From Cytobacillus praedii (GTDB lineage Bacteria; Bacillota; Bacilli; Bacillales; Cytobacillaceae): a stretch of DNA of 55,942 nt. This document shows, in pieces, positions 9,433 through 16,519 of this stretch. Position 1 is the stretch's first letter, and each line of letters starts with the position of its first letter. The DNA is taken from positions 1 to 55,942 of the forward strand of contig NZ_LMBX01000030.1 in NCBI RefSeq assembly GCF_001439605.1. Reading direction: 5' to 3'. The notes below the pieces were generated by a model. It did not search any database. It was not told the origin of the DNA and saw only the letters and a program-made list of their open reading frames with translations. The translations under genes were made by a program, and so were the position numbers.

Positions 9433-11346
9433 TTATTTACTGAGCCATTCCTTCAAATTAGGCATTTGGTTCCAAAGATGCTGATGCTCGCTTACATACA
9501 CGACCGCTTCATTTTTATCACCGTGGCCATAATAATCAGGACTATCAGCTGGAAGTTTCTTTTTGCCAGTTAAAAAATCAACAACATGCTTATTTGCCTT
9601 TTTAGCTTGATGAATCAATTGATCCGCTTTCGCTGTTAAACCATTTGATAAAATCTCGATTAATGCTTTATTATACGTTCCTTGTGCATTGTCTTCTGGG
9701 AATCTTTTCAAGAGCTCCGAAGCTTTTCGAATTTGTTTATCCTCACAATAGGCAATAAAGAGCATATAGCGAATTCCTTGATTGTCTGCCGGATTTAATT
9801 CAAGCAGTTCTTCATACTGAGAAATAGCAGCTTTTAATTCGCCAAGCCCTTGTATGGCAAGTGCATAGTTCATGGCTGCTCGCATAAACGGCCTTGTTTC
9901 AATTAACCCCCAGAAGTAGCCTTTATTCTCCTTGAAAAATTCCTCACCTAACTCTTCACGGCCAGCAAGCATCCCTTTTTTAAAAAGCTTGGCTGCGGAT
10001 TGCAGGGAGTCCGCTTGTTCAGCTAAAATCGTATATCCATCCGCATGGAAAGGATTTAATGCTAATGCCTTTTGCGCAAGTCTGTATCTATCTTTCCCGA
10101 CAGATTCAAGCGCTGCGTATATAAGCTCTTGTGCCTCATCCTTTGAATGACGGATCGTCTTCGTTTTCGGTTTAGGATCATTTATTCTTGCTTGCAGGAA
10201 GTCATTTATTTCCTCCATATTTTCAAATTGATTTTCTTCAATTTCCTTTAATACTTCGTGTAATTCTGCTCCCAGAACATGTCCTTGCTGGAACTGCTCA
10301 TGTTCCAACATTGCGCTAATTTTATCCTCGACCACAAAGTAAATGTCACTATAGTAGCTCGATACACGATTAGCTGCCAATCCATACAGCTCGCCAGCCT
10401 GTTTCTGTGTGAGTTCAACTTTTACCGGAGCTAGTGTGGAAACGAGGTAGCGAAGGGCGGCCACATAATTTTCGGGCTTTTGAATTTTCTTATTTGTCTG
10501 CTTGCAATATTCGATCCAAAACGTCACGCCCATTTGGATGATCCAGGTAAGCTCGCCAGCCGCTTTCATATCCTTTTCAAATAAATCCGCCACCGTCTTA
10601 GCCCCATTGCTTGGCCATTCAAAGCCTGATAAATCAAGTGTGGCTCCCGCCTTTGGCGTCTCGTGCATCATTTCGAGAAAGTTTTCTTCCAGAAAACCCT
10701 CTGGACTGCTATAGCCCGAACTCAAAAATTCACTGCGTATAAATGCTTCATAATCAGCTGTATGCTCGATTGAAAGTTCAAATAAGGTTGGAAAAACAGT
10801 GTATTTATCTTCATACGGGTGCAAAATTGCAAACGCAAAGACACCTTCCTTATAATTTTGCGAATGCTCAAATAAAACGACTGGATACTGTTTGCCTGTC
10901 AGTGTATCCTCAATAATAAGACTCTTTTCATGAGATTCTTTCACTACTCCTGCAACAGCATAGCCCTTCTGCCAAGATTCCAGAATCGCTTTCACTCTTG
11001 TGCGTGAAACTTTAAGAAGTTTCTGTTCAATAAAGTTCTTCATAATGGTTTTGCCATCTTCTAATGGTTCAAATACAAGAAACCAAAAAGGATGCAGAAA
11101 CTCATAGAAATCCTCATCTTCTTCACCTGCATCCTCCAATACTTGAAGCAAGTCTTCAAAATCATCACTTATTGCATATCCATACCGTTGCATAGCAAAA
11201 ATTCTAGCTTCCTTTTGCAGCTCCAACACTTCATGATCAATCACATCTGTGATTAGAACCGTATCCTTGCTCCCACAGCATTTCTTATACTTCTTCCCGC
11301 TTCCGCACGGACATGGTTCATTCCGACTGACTTTTACAATAGACAT
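9433..11346 (-). CDS. SEC-C motif protein with TPR-like repeats
   Basis: A 637-aa protein beginning with [19 protein letters not shown] (residues 6-24), a zinc-binding SEC-C motif almost the same as the C-terminus of SecA. The middle (about 35-400) is mostly acidic and helical with no domain I recognise. The last 230 residues contain tetratricopeptide-like helices ([46 protein letters not shown]). It has no signal peptide or membrane segment, so it is cytoplasmic. The start ATG 11344-11346 has GAGGGGG upstream at a rather long spacing. SEC-C/TPR proteins occur in many Bacillaceae without an assigned role; a scaffold or chaperone function is only a guess. Confidence 0.8.
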   Translation of the reverse strand: MSIVKVSRNEPCPCGSGKKYKKCCGSKDTVLITDVIDHEVLELQKEARIFAMQRYGYAISDDFEDLLQVLEDAGEEDEDFYEFLHPFWFLVFEPLEDGKTIMKNFIEQKLLKVSRTRVKAILESWQKGYAVAGVVKESHEKSLIIEDTLTGKQYPVVLFEHSQNYKEGVFAFAILHPYEDKYTVFPTLFELSIEHTADYEAFIRSEFLSSGYSSPEGFLEENFLEMMHETPKAGATLDLSGFEWPSNGAKTVADLFEKDMKAAGELTWIIQMGVTFWIEYCKQTNKKIQKPENYVAALRYLVSTLAPVKVELTQKQAGELYGLAANRVSSYYSDIYFVVEDKISAMLEHEQFQQGHVLGAELHEVLKEIEENQFENMEEINDFLQARINDPKPKTKTIRHSKDEAQELIYAALESVGKDRYRLAQKALALNPFHADGYTILAEQADSLQSAAKLFKKGMLAGREELGEEFFKENKGYFWGLIETRPFMRAAMNYALAIQGLGELKAAISQYEELLELNPADNQGIRYMLFIAYCEDKQIRKASELLKRFPEDNAQGTYNKALIEILSNGLTAKADQLIHQAKKANKHVVDFLTGKKKLPADSPDYYGHGDKNEAVVYVSEHQHLWNQMPNLKEWLSK

Positions 11347-11455
11347 TTCGCCGCTTTCCCCCTCTTCCCTATCGATCTTTTTTACATCTATTCTATTACG
11401 ATACCATCTTTATCTATCAGTTTTGACACATTATGAAAATGTAAAACTACTATCG

Positions 11456-11484
11456 TTGACATTTTCTCCTGCAATTTATATAAT
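11456..11484 (+). promoter_or_regulatory. Consensus sigma-A promoter
   Basis: TTGACA (11456-11461), a 17-bp spacer and TATAAT (11479-11484), a perfect match to both hexamers at optimal spacing. It lies about 25 bp before the riboswitch and drives a plus-strand transcript through the riboswitch towards the FbpB-like gene. Confidence 0.9.
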
Positions 11485-11502
11485 ATCATTAATTGAATAG
11501 TT

Positions 11503-11618
11503 GTTCTCCTAAAGGGGAGTAGCTTTTACAGCATTGTCGTCATTTCAGAGCACTTGCTCTCGGCATTGCTGGCAGCCTAAAAATTGTTAGCCAGACCTTT
11601 ACCAAGCGGTAGAGGTCT
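11503..11618 (+). promoter_or_regulatory. yybP-ykoY family (Mn2+-sensing) riboswitch
   Basis: The sequence carries the family hallmark AAAGGGGAGTAGC (11511-11523), a central structured stretch with GGCATTGCTGGCAGCC, and a terminal helix pairing AGACCTTTACC (11593-11603) with GGTAGAGGTCT (11608-11618) followed by T-rich sequence. In characterised members Mn2+ binding stabilises the aptamer and raises expression of downstream Mn2+ export or TerC genes. The usual downstream transporter gene is not here. The next gene is an FbpB-like microprotein. Confidence 0.82.
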
Positions 11619-11626
11619 TTATTTAT

Positions 11627-11658
11627 GGCCTTTACCCATGATGGTAAAGGCCTTTTTT
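11627..11658 (+). terminator. Intrinsic terminator of the riboswitch expression platform
   Basis: A perfect 10-bp stem (GGCCTTTACC 11627-11636 with GGTAAAGGCC 11643-11652) and six T. Its CCTTTACC and GGTAAAGG arms are near copies of those in the preceding aptamer-distal hairpin (11593-11618). The two hairpins could exchange partners, a plausible switch mechanism. Confidence 0.88.
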
Positions 11659-11735
11659 ATTGGCCAGCTGAATAATTGAGACTAACAATCAACAACAAGC
11701 AAGTACAATACCTATACAATATTGGAGGAATACAC

Positions 11736-11864
11736 ATGAATAAAAAGATCCGATTTTCACTTGAGGAGTTAACGAAGAAGAACAAAGAAGAGTTATTAAA
11801 GGACAAGCATGAGCTGGAAAAAATCGAGAAAAGAATTGATGAAAAACACGCAAAGACAAAATAA
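11736..11864 (+). CDS. FbpB-like small basic protein
   Basis: A 42-aa highly charged protein with the pattern of Fur-regulated basic protein B: a LEEL-NK-ELL-DK-ELE-IEKRIDEKHAK helix. In B. subtilis FbpB helps the sRNA FsrA repress iron-rich enzymes under iron limitation (family knowledge). Shine-Dalgarno TTGGAGGA lies 6 nt before ATG. No Fur box is visible to me. Instead the transcript begins with a Mn2+-type riboswitch and its terminator ends 77 bp upstream, so control by manganese rather than iron is suggested. Confidence 0.65.
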   Translation: MNKKIRFSLEELTKKNKEELLKDKHELEKIEKRIDEKHAKTK

Positions 11865-11951
11865 GGAACCCCGCTTAAAATAAAGGAGGAATTTGCGGTG
11901 TAAGCACTCTCTCTTGCCCACATTTTATACAAAAGAGGAGAAATCATTTAA

Positions 11952-12110
11952 TTGAAAACCGCAGCATTACAAAAATGGCTAGTAATCTTTGCCTTTTGAA
12001 GTATACTTGAAACAACTTATACATCATCAATTACTTCAGAGGTAAAAAACCCGCCAAGGATACAAATTCAACCCGCACAAATACTATCTGATTCTGACCA
12101 ACGAACGTAA
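11952..12110 (+). pseudogene. Small secreted-peptide-like frame interrupted by TGA
   Basis: From TTG 11952 the frame reads MKTAALQKWLVIFAF, an in-frame TGA at 11997-11999, then 36 more codons ending SDSDQRT before TAA. The part before and just after the TGA looks like a signal peptide. The overall size (about 52 codons) and short polar C-terminus recall Phr-type export peptides. AGAGGAG lies 11 nt upstream, rather far, and the terminator at 12111 follows the stop at once. It could be a recently broken peptide gene or chance. No Rap-type receptor gene is adjacent. Confidence 0.3.
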
Positions 12111-12138
12111 GAAACCCCGCCTTTGACAGCGGGGTTTC
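12111..12138. terminator. Bidirectional terminator between the plus-strand small genes and hpf
   Basis: A perfect 10-bp GC-rich stem, GAAACCCCGC (12111-12120) with GCGGGGTTTC (12129-12138), and an 8-base loop. It lies 4 bp past the hpf stop on one side and abuts the small frame's stop on the other. T-rich flanks exist on both sides. Confidence 0.85.
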
Positions 12139-12142
12139 CTTA

Positions 12143-12694
12143 TTATTGTGCTTCAATCAGACCATATCGGCCATCTTTTCGCTTGTAGACAACGTTAGTT
12201 AAGCTAGTTTCTGCATTCGTGAACACATAGAAATTGTGGCCTAGCATATTCATTTGCAGAATCGCCTCTTCACTGTCCATCGGCTTTAAATCAAAGCTCT
12301 TCTGACGGACAACTTCAAGCTCTTGGTCTTCATCCATTGGAATTCTTTCAGATTCATCAAGCGTAACGAACATATCTGCCACATTCCCTTTTTCACGGAA
12401 TTTACGGTTTACCTTCGTTTTATGCTTGCGGATTTGGCGTTCTAATTTATCAGTAATCAAGTCAATAGCTGCATACATATCATCATGAACTTCCTCTGCA
12501 CGAAGAACTAGATTCGGCATTGGAATCGTTACTTCTACTTTGGAGGTTTTATCTTGGTACGTTTTTAAATTTACATGTACAGTTGCATCTGGAGATTCAG
12601 TAAAATACCGCTCCAATTTGGCAATTTTCTTCTCTACGTATTCTCTAATTGCTGGAGTTACCTCAATGTTTTCACCACGAATGTTAAAATTCAT
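12143..12694 (-). CDS. hpf: Long-form ribosome hibernation-promoting factor
   Basis: The 183-aa product has an N-terminal HPF/YfiA domain (NFNIRGENIEVTPAIREYVEKKI...KHKTKVNRKFRE) that binds the 30S decoding region. After a variable acidic linker comes the C-terminal dimerisation domain (VRQKSFDLKPMDSEEAILQMNMLGHNFYVFTNAET...YGLIE). Long HPF joins two 70S ribosomes into inactive 100S dimers in stationary phase. ATG 12692-12694 is preceded by AAGGAGGAG at 7 nt. A reading frame starting 21 nt earlier would bypass this site. It occupies the yvyD position next to the flagellar cluster, as in B. subtilis. Confidence 0.96.
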   Translation of the reverse strand: MNFNIRGENIEVTPAIREYVEKKIAKLERYFTESPDATVHVNLKTYQDKTSKVEVTIPMPNLVLRAEEVHDDMYAAIDLITDKLERQIRKHKTKVNRKFREKGNVADMFVTLDESERIPMDEDQELEVVRQKSFDLKPMDSEEAILQMNMLGHNFYVFTNAETSLTNVVYKRKDGRYGLIEAQ

Positions 12695-12999
12695 AAGCGA
12701 ACTCCTCCTTTTCATTATACAAATACTGCGCGCCTTTTTTTAGCCTACTGGGCTTCCTTTGTAAAAGACACTTAGCCTTAATAAAAAGACTATATATTAC
12801 ATTTCTATTTTACCCCATAAAACTCCTGCTAGTACATGAAAAAAGTTTGAGAATTTTGTCGGATTGGTGAAAGACAATTCGTTTCACACTAATTAATTGA
12901 TTATTAAAAAAATTATCTTTAGTATAATTTTTAGGAAAGGACTTGCTTTTAGGAGAACAGTAACATGGCTTAAAAGAAGGAAAAAGTAGTGGAACAGTT

Positions 13000-13500
13000 A
13001 GGTTTTTTAGCTTTAAGGAAGAACTGTTTAAAATTATTGAAGAGGGTTGGGTACGATATATTGACAGCTCCATCATTAAATCATCCGCTATATGTAACAT
13101 ATATGTGGAAGTGTTTAGAAGATACTTGTGCACCAAATGGACTCGACTAACCTTACCCACCGATGTGAATTTTAATGACCTGATATGGTTTATATTTTAA
13201 ATAACGATCTCCACATTGTAACAGAGAAAAAAATGATCGGTTCTTCAGATACCATCATTGAAATTTTGTTCCCTTCCACAAGCGGTAATGATAAAATCTT
13301 CCAAAGTCAATTTGCGAACAATTTGGTGTGAAGAAATTTTGGATTCTGATCCTACTCATCTTTATGTCGATCAATTTGTTCTTGCTGTTCAGCAATCGCA
13401 CTTGCGGAAATTTACGGAAAAATGAATACCGTTTATCTTCACCTTTTCGATTGCATCCACATTGATCTTAAAAGGGTACTCAAACATGGCTTGTATTTAA
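13000..13500 (+). pseudogene. Decayed Uma2-family (DUF820) endonuclease-like gene
   Basis: Fragments in different plus-strand frames line up as one Uma2-like protein. They are FKIIEEGWV... to LPTDVNFND (about 13010-13180), EKKMIGSSDTIIEILFPSTS (about 13224-13284), FGVKKFW then DPTHLYVDQFVLA after two further frame changes (about 13319-13386), and a broken tail to about 13500. The IEI-PST and GV-KFW-D-T-YVDQF strings are typical of the family's PD-(D/E)XK core. With several frameshifts and no intact start it cannot make a full protein. The rest of the 860-bp gap (12700-13000) shows nothing else; the minus-strand reading frame at 12810-13160 overlaps this relic and looks accidental. Confidence 0.55.
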
Positions 13501-13519
13501 TAAGGACTTATTTGTTCAC

Positions 13520-13549
13520 TTAGAAAAAAGATACCCGCTATAGCAGGTA
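13520..13549 (-). terminator. Terminator after the 96-aa orphan gene
   Basis: A near-perfect palindrome (13532-13549, TACCCGC/GCAGGTA arms with one mismatch) followed on the minus strand by TCTTTTTTCT. It lies 30 bp past the stop codon at 13579. Confidence 0.7.
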
Positions 13550-13578
13550 GTTAAGATTTTTAAATTCAGGTATATTCC

Positions 13579-13869
13579 TTATTCAGCCTTGTTTATTAAA
13601 CCAACCGCGATAGTTGCTAAGAATGGCTTAATATTATTTGTTCGTTTTTTCACAATTCTAATTTCACTAAGAATCGTTTCAATTTCCTTTGGAGAAGAGA
13701 CATCGATAATCCAATCAGCTAATTCCTTTTGAGTAATAGAATAGTTTTGTGTTGGTATTTTAATAGATTTCACTGCGTATATTTCTCTTTTTAAACAGTT
13801 TTTATGATAATCATACTTAGTTAGTATAATATTCTTCCCTGTATTATCATTCATTTCTGCAGCACTCAT
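13579..13869 (-). CDS. Orphan small protein, paralogue of the 46.4-kb gene
   Basis: A 96-aa protein I do not recognise. Its C-terminal half (SITQKELADWIIDVSSPKEIETILSEIR...KKR) is clearly related to the product of the gene at 46424-46789 (SITGEDLAEWLAEVSTPQEIEEVLFMIR...QKR), with about half of the positions identical and no gaps. The shared domain looks all-helical and cytoplasmic. The N-termini differ. ATG 13867-13869 has AAAGGTGAT 4 nt upstream, and a sigma-A promoter lies 55 bp before it. Confidence 0.75.
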   Translation of the reverse strand: MSAAEMNDNTGKNIILTKYDYHKNCLKREIYAVKSIKIPTQNYSITQKELADWIIDVSSPKEIETILSEIRIVKKRTNNIKPFLATIAVGLINKAE

Positions 13870-13925
13870 TTTTATCACCTTTACAAAAATTATATACAGA
13901 TAGTAATAAATTTCATCCATTGGCT

Positions 13926-13954
13926 AATATAACCATGAATTCAATAAATGTCAA
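13926..13954 (-). promoter_or_regulatory. Sigma-A promoter of the 96-aa orphan gene
   Basis: On the minus strand TTGACA (13949-13954), a 17-bp spacer and TATATT (13926-13931), about 55 bp before the ATG. It is divergent from the HD-GYP gene at 14104. Confidence 0.85.
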
Positions 13955-14103
13955 CAATAGGACATTTTATACAGGACACTTTACCCATTTTTACAAAATA
14001 GGCTAATTTTAGTATATTTCCCCCTAGTAAAATGATAAATTTAGGATATAGACAAGATAGTTTTGGGTAATTTTTCTGTTATACAGAAATAGGGGGATCA
14101 ATC

Positions 14104-15147
14104 ATGGATCAAGCACAAATATCATTCGATTTAGTCGGAAGTGAGCTTGGAGAAGATATTTTTTCAGAGCAAGGGATTTTATTATTAAAAAAAGGAACGA
14201 TATTAAAAGAGGTTCATATTTTGCTGTTACAAAAGTACCGATTTGGAACAACGGTTTCTGTAGATTTAAACGAAAAGGTACATAAAGAATCACCAACTGC
14301 TAAACCTTATCAAACGATTCAAGCTTACATAAAGGAAACTTTTCAAAGCTTCTATAGAAGCAAAGAAATAAATATTGCACTTTTAAGAGAGCGCTTTCAC
14401 TCTCTTGTCGAGCTTTCCCTTTGTGATGTTTCTATCCTAAAAGTCCTTCAAGCAGAAGGAAACACCGAAGATAGACTATGCCAGCATAGTATAAATGTCG
14501 GAATTCTTTCTAGCATCATTGGCAAATTGCTAGGCTACAAGAAAAAAGATTGCCTTCTGTTAGCAGATATGGGACTTTTTCACGAAATTGGCATGCTAGG
14601 AATAGACAAAAATATTTATAAAAATACAATTTCGACCCCTACTGAAGAGGTTCAAAAACATACAGAGATCGGGCATAAACTATTAAGTTCGATTCCTTAC
14701 ATCAATTCACTCATTCCATTGGCTGCCCTTCATCATCATGAAAGAATCAATGGAACGGGATATCCCGGACAATTGAAAGAAAAGGACATCCCTTATTTCG
14801 TACAAATTGTTTCCGTTGCGGATTGCTTTAATACAGCATATATGCATTTGAAGGATGAAGATGGAGAGATATCTCATTTCGCTGGCGTTTACGAACTAAT
14901 CGAGAAAGCACAACAAAATGAGTTAAACCCTGCCATTGTCATCCCTTTTGTCCGCTACATCATGAGGCAAAACCTGTTGCAAAAAGTGAAGTTGAGCAAT
15001 GGAGAGGAAGCACAAATTGTTTTTATCCACGAGAATGAGCCTTATCAGCCATTGGTGAAGGTTGGGGAGGAATATATGGATTTACGGAGGGAAACAGGGG
15101 TGCGAATTGAGAGTCTTGTGGATGAGGAACATGGGGTTAGAGCATAA
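14104..15147 (+). CDS. HD-GYP domain protein, putative cyclic-di-GMP phosphodiesterase
   Basis: A 347-aa cytoplasmic protein. The C-terminal HD-GYP domain (about 120-300) has H128 in QHSINVG, H160-E161 where the HD doublet is expected (GLFHEIGMLGID), H186 in KHTEIG, HHHE at 210-213 and GTGYP at 217-221. HD-GYP enzymes hydrolyse c-di-GMP using a metal centre built from these residues. The Asp-to-Glu change at the doublet is unusual and may weaken catalysis. The N-terminal 110 residues are a variable sensory or dimerisation region. Shine-Dalgarno AGGGGGA lies 6 nt before ATG. Placed beside flagellar genes, it may tune motility. Confidence 0.85.
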   Translation: MDQAQISFDLVGSELGEDIFSEQGILLLKKGTILKEVHILLLQKYRFGTTVSVDLNEKVHKESPTAKPYQTIQAYIKETFQSFYRSKEINIALLRERFHSLVELSLCDVSILKVLQAEGNTEDRLCQHSINVGILSSIIGKLLGYKKKDCLLLADMGLFHEIGMLGIDKNIYKNTISTPTEEVQKHTEIGHKLLSSIPYINSLIPLAALHHHERINGTGYPGQLKEKDIPYFVQIVSVADCFNTAYMHLKDEDGEISHFAGVYELIEKAQQNELNPAIVIPFVRYIMRQNLLQKVKLSNGEEAQIVFIHENEPYQPLVKVGEEYMDLRRETGVRIESLVDEEHGVRA

Positions 15148-15270
15148 CTAGGTCTATAGTTTCTGAAACCTATAAATTTCATATATATACATCTAACATA
15201 GGAAAATACATTTAGTATTATAATCATGTTCGTTTATATTTAGTAAAACTATTCATCTTATTAGATTTAC

Positions 15271-15299
15271 TTGACTAATTTCCATATTAATTTTATGGA
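15271..15299 (+). promoter_or_regulatory. Candidate sigma-A promoter of the 59-aa gene
   Basis: TTGACT (15271-15276), a 17-bp spacer and TATGGA (15294-15299), about 80 bp before the small gene. The -10 is a modest match. The remaining AT-rich spacer after the HD-GYP gene shows no other feature. Confidence 0.4.
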
Positions 15300-15379
15300 T
15301 ATAATTACCAAGTTAGTGCAGGAGAAATGAAACCCTTCAGAGAATGTATATTTTATAACAATAAATAGGAGGGTTTCGA

Positions 15380-15559
15380 ATGGCGGTTATCGGCGGTGTT
15401 GGAGAAGGACCAGTCTCACAATTTGTTGTCATCAATAAACAAATAGCAGAGACTGCCATAAAAGAAAAGATCATAGATGTAATGGAAGACCCAGCGAAAA
15501 ATATACGTAAAATACAACAACCTTCTCCATTCTCACAATTTATTGATATAAAGGTATAG
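15380..15559 (+). CDS. 59-aa orphan protein with internal repeat
   Basis: A short gene bounded by good signals: Shine-Dalgarno ATAGGAGGG 6 nt before ATG and an intrinsic terminator 3 bp past the stop. The protein starts MAVIGGVGEGPVSQFVVINK and ends QQPSPFSQFIDIKV. The P-x-SQF-x-x-I-x-(N)K string thus occurs at both ends, like two matching beta segments around a helical centre (IAETAIKEKIIDVMEDPAKNI). No signal peptide or membrane helix. I do not recognise the family. Confidence 0.6.
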   Translation: MAVIGGVGEGPVSQFVVINKQIAETAIKEKIIDVMEDPAKNIRKIQQPSPFSQFIDIKV

Positions 15560-15561
15560 GG

Positions 15562-15588
15562 CACAGCTAGATTTAGCTGTGTTTTTAT
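15562..15588 (+). terminator. Terminator after the 59-aa gene
   Basis: An 8-bp perfect stem (CACAGCTA 15562-15569 with TAGCTGTG 15574-15581) followed by TTTTTA, directly after the stop codon. Confidence 0.8.
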
Positions 15589-15659
15589 AATTGGATGAAA
15601 TGCAAAAAATCCTTTATTTTTAAAACTGATATAACGGAGGAGGATACTGATCCCAATTT

Positions 15660-15697
15660 TTCATAAATAAAAACCTGCTTTTTTCAAGGCAGGTTTT
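15660..15697 (-). terminator. Terminator after fliT
   Basis: A 9-bp stem (AAAACCTGC 15670-15678 with GCAGGTTTT 15689-15697) with a TTTTTATTTAT tail on the minus strand. It closes the flaG-fliD-fliS-fliT unit, 33 bp past fliT. Confidence 0.82.
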
Positions 15698-15730
15698 AAC
15701 AAATATATTATACCTTCTAATCTTTGTACC

Positions 15731-16084
15731 TTATTTTTTCCTATCAAAATAATGCCCATCAAATGATGCGGATGCATAAGGGTCGTTATATCCTTTAAAT
15801 GCTGACTTCCCTTTCTTTGCATTCAAAATATTTTGCTGAATAGATGTCTTAATCTTCCCCATTTGTTTTATTACATCTTCACTTATGGAAAGAATTTCTC
15901 TCAATTTTTGTTTATCATCGTTAGTTAATAGAGATTGATCTACACTATCTAACAGCTTCCCACGTGTTTCAAGGTACGCTTCTAACTCTTCAATTTGCTT
16001 CTCTCTTTCTCCTTGATTTCCATTAGAAGCAGTCGACTGTAATTGTTTAGTAATTTCGTATAGCTTTTCAATGACTTCCATCAA
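15731..16084 (-). CDS. fliT: Flagellar export chaperone FliT-like protein
   Basis: A 117-aa helical, charged protein in the position of B. subtilis FliT, the chaperone of the filament cap protein FliD. It has the long amphipathic helices typical of the family (EVIEKLYEITKQLQS; EREKQIEELEAYLETRGKLLDSV). Its start overlaps the fliS stop by 4 nt, the usual arrangement for coupled translation. Sequence conservation in this family is low, so the name rests mainly on synteny and size. Confidence 0.85.
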   Translation of the reverse strand: MMEVIEKLYEITKQLQSTASNGNQGEREKQIEELEAYLETRGKLLDSVDQSLLTNDDKQKLREILSISEDVIKQMGKIKTSIQQNILNAKKGKSAFKGYNDPYASASFDGHYFDRKK

Positions 16085-16476
16085 ACAAGCCCGCTTGTAT
16101 TATATTGTTTCTTGCGGTTAATAATCAGTGCTTCCTTCCATGTGTCACGGAACTCTGTTACCAACTCTTCTACTTCACTTATAATATCAATATCATTCTT
16201 AATATTAGCCTCAATTAATCTCCGATTCATATAGTCATATAACTTTCTCATATCTTTGGCAATATCATAATCAAAGTTTAAAGTAACCATTAACTCTGAA
16301 ATGATATTTTGTGCTTTTGAAAGATTTGTATGCTTCGCTTCGATATTTTTTTCTTGAACCGCTCTTTTGGCTTGATTTAAAAATTTCAGGCAGCCATTGT
16401 ATAACATCAGTGTCAATTCACCAGGAGAAGCAGTTAAAACAGAATTCTGTTGATATGCTTCATATTGTTTTTGCAT
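16081..16476 (-). CDS. fliS: Flagellin export chaperone FliS
   Basis: The 131-aa product binds the C-terminus of flagellin in the cytoplasm and keeps it unfolded for export. It shows the family opening YEAYQQNSVLTASPGELTLMLYNGCLKFLNQAK and the conserved FDYDIAKDMRKLYDYMNRRLIEAN. Shine-Dalgarno AGGAGGA lies about 9 nt before ATG. In Bacillus FliS also affects FliW-Hag partitioning. Confidence 0.96.
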   Translation of the reverse strand: MQKQYEAYQQNSVLTASPGELTLMLYNGCLKFLNQAKRAVQEKNIEAKHTNLSKAQNIISELMVTLNFDYDIAKDMRKLYDYMNRRLIEANIKNDIDIISEVEELVTEFRDTWKEALIINRKKQYNTSGLV

Positions 16477-16519
16477 GTTTAAATATCCTCCTAAAAGATA
16501 ACACGTAAGTAATTCTAAT

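Noticed and set aside
12714..12742. Sigma-A promoter just before hpf
   Set aside because: The TATAAT would place the start inside or beside the Shine-Dalgarno and the -35 is poor. No convincing sigma-B or sigma-H match was found either.
12810..13160. 116-codon minus-strand reading frame as a gene
   Set aside because: No ribosome site, odd composition, and it overlaps the plus-strand Uma2-like relic.
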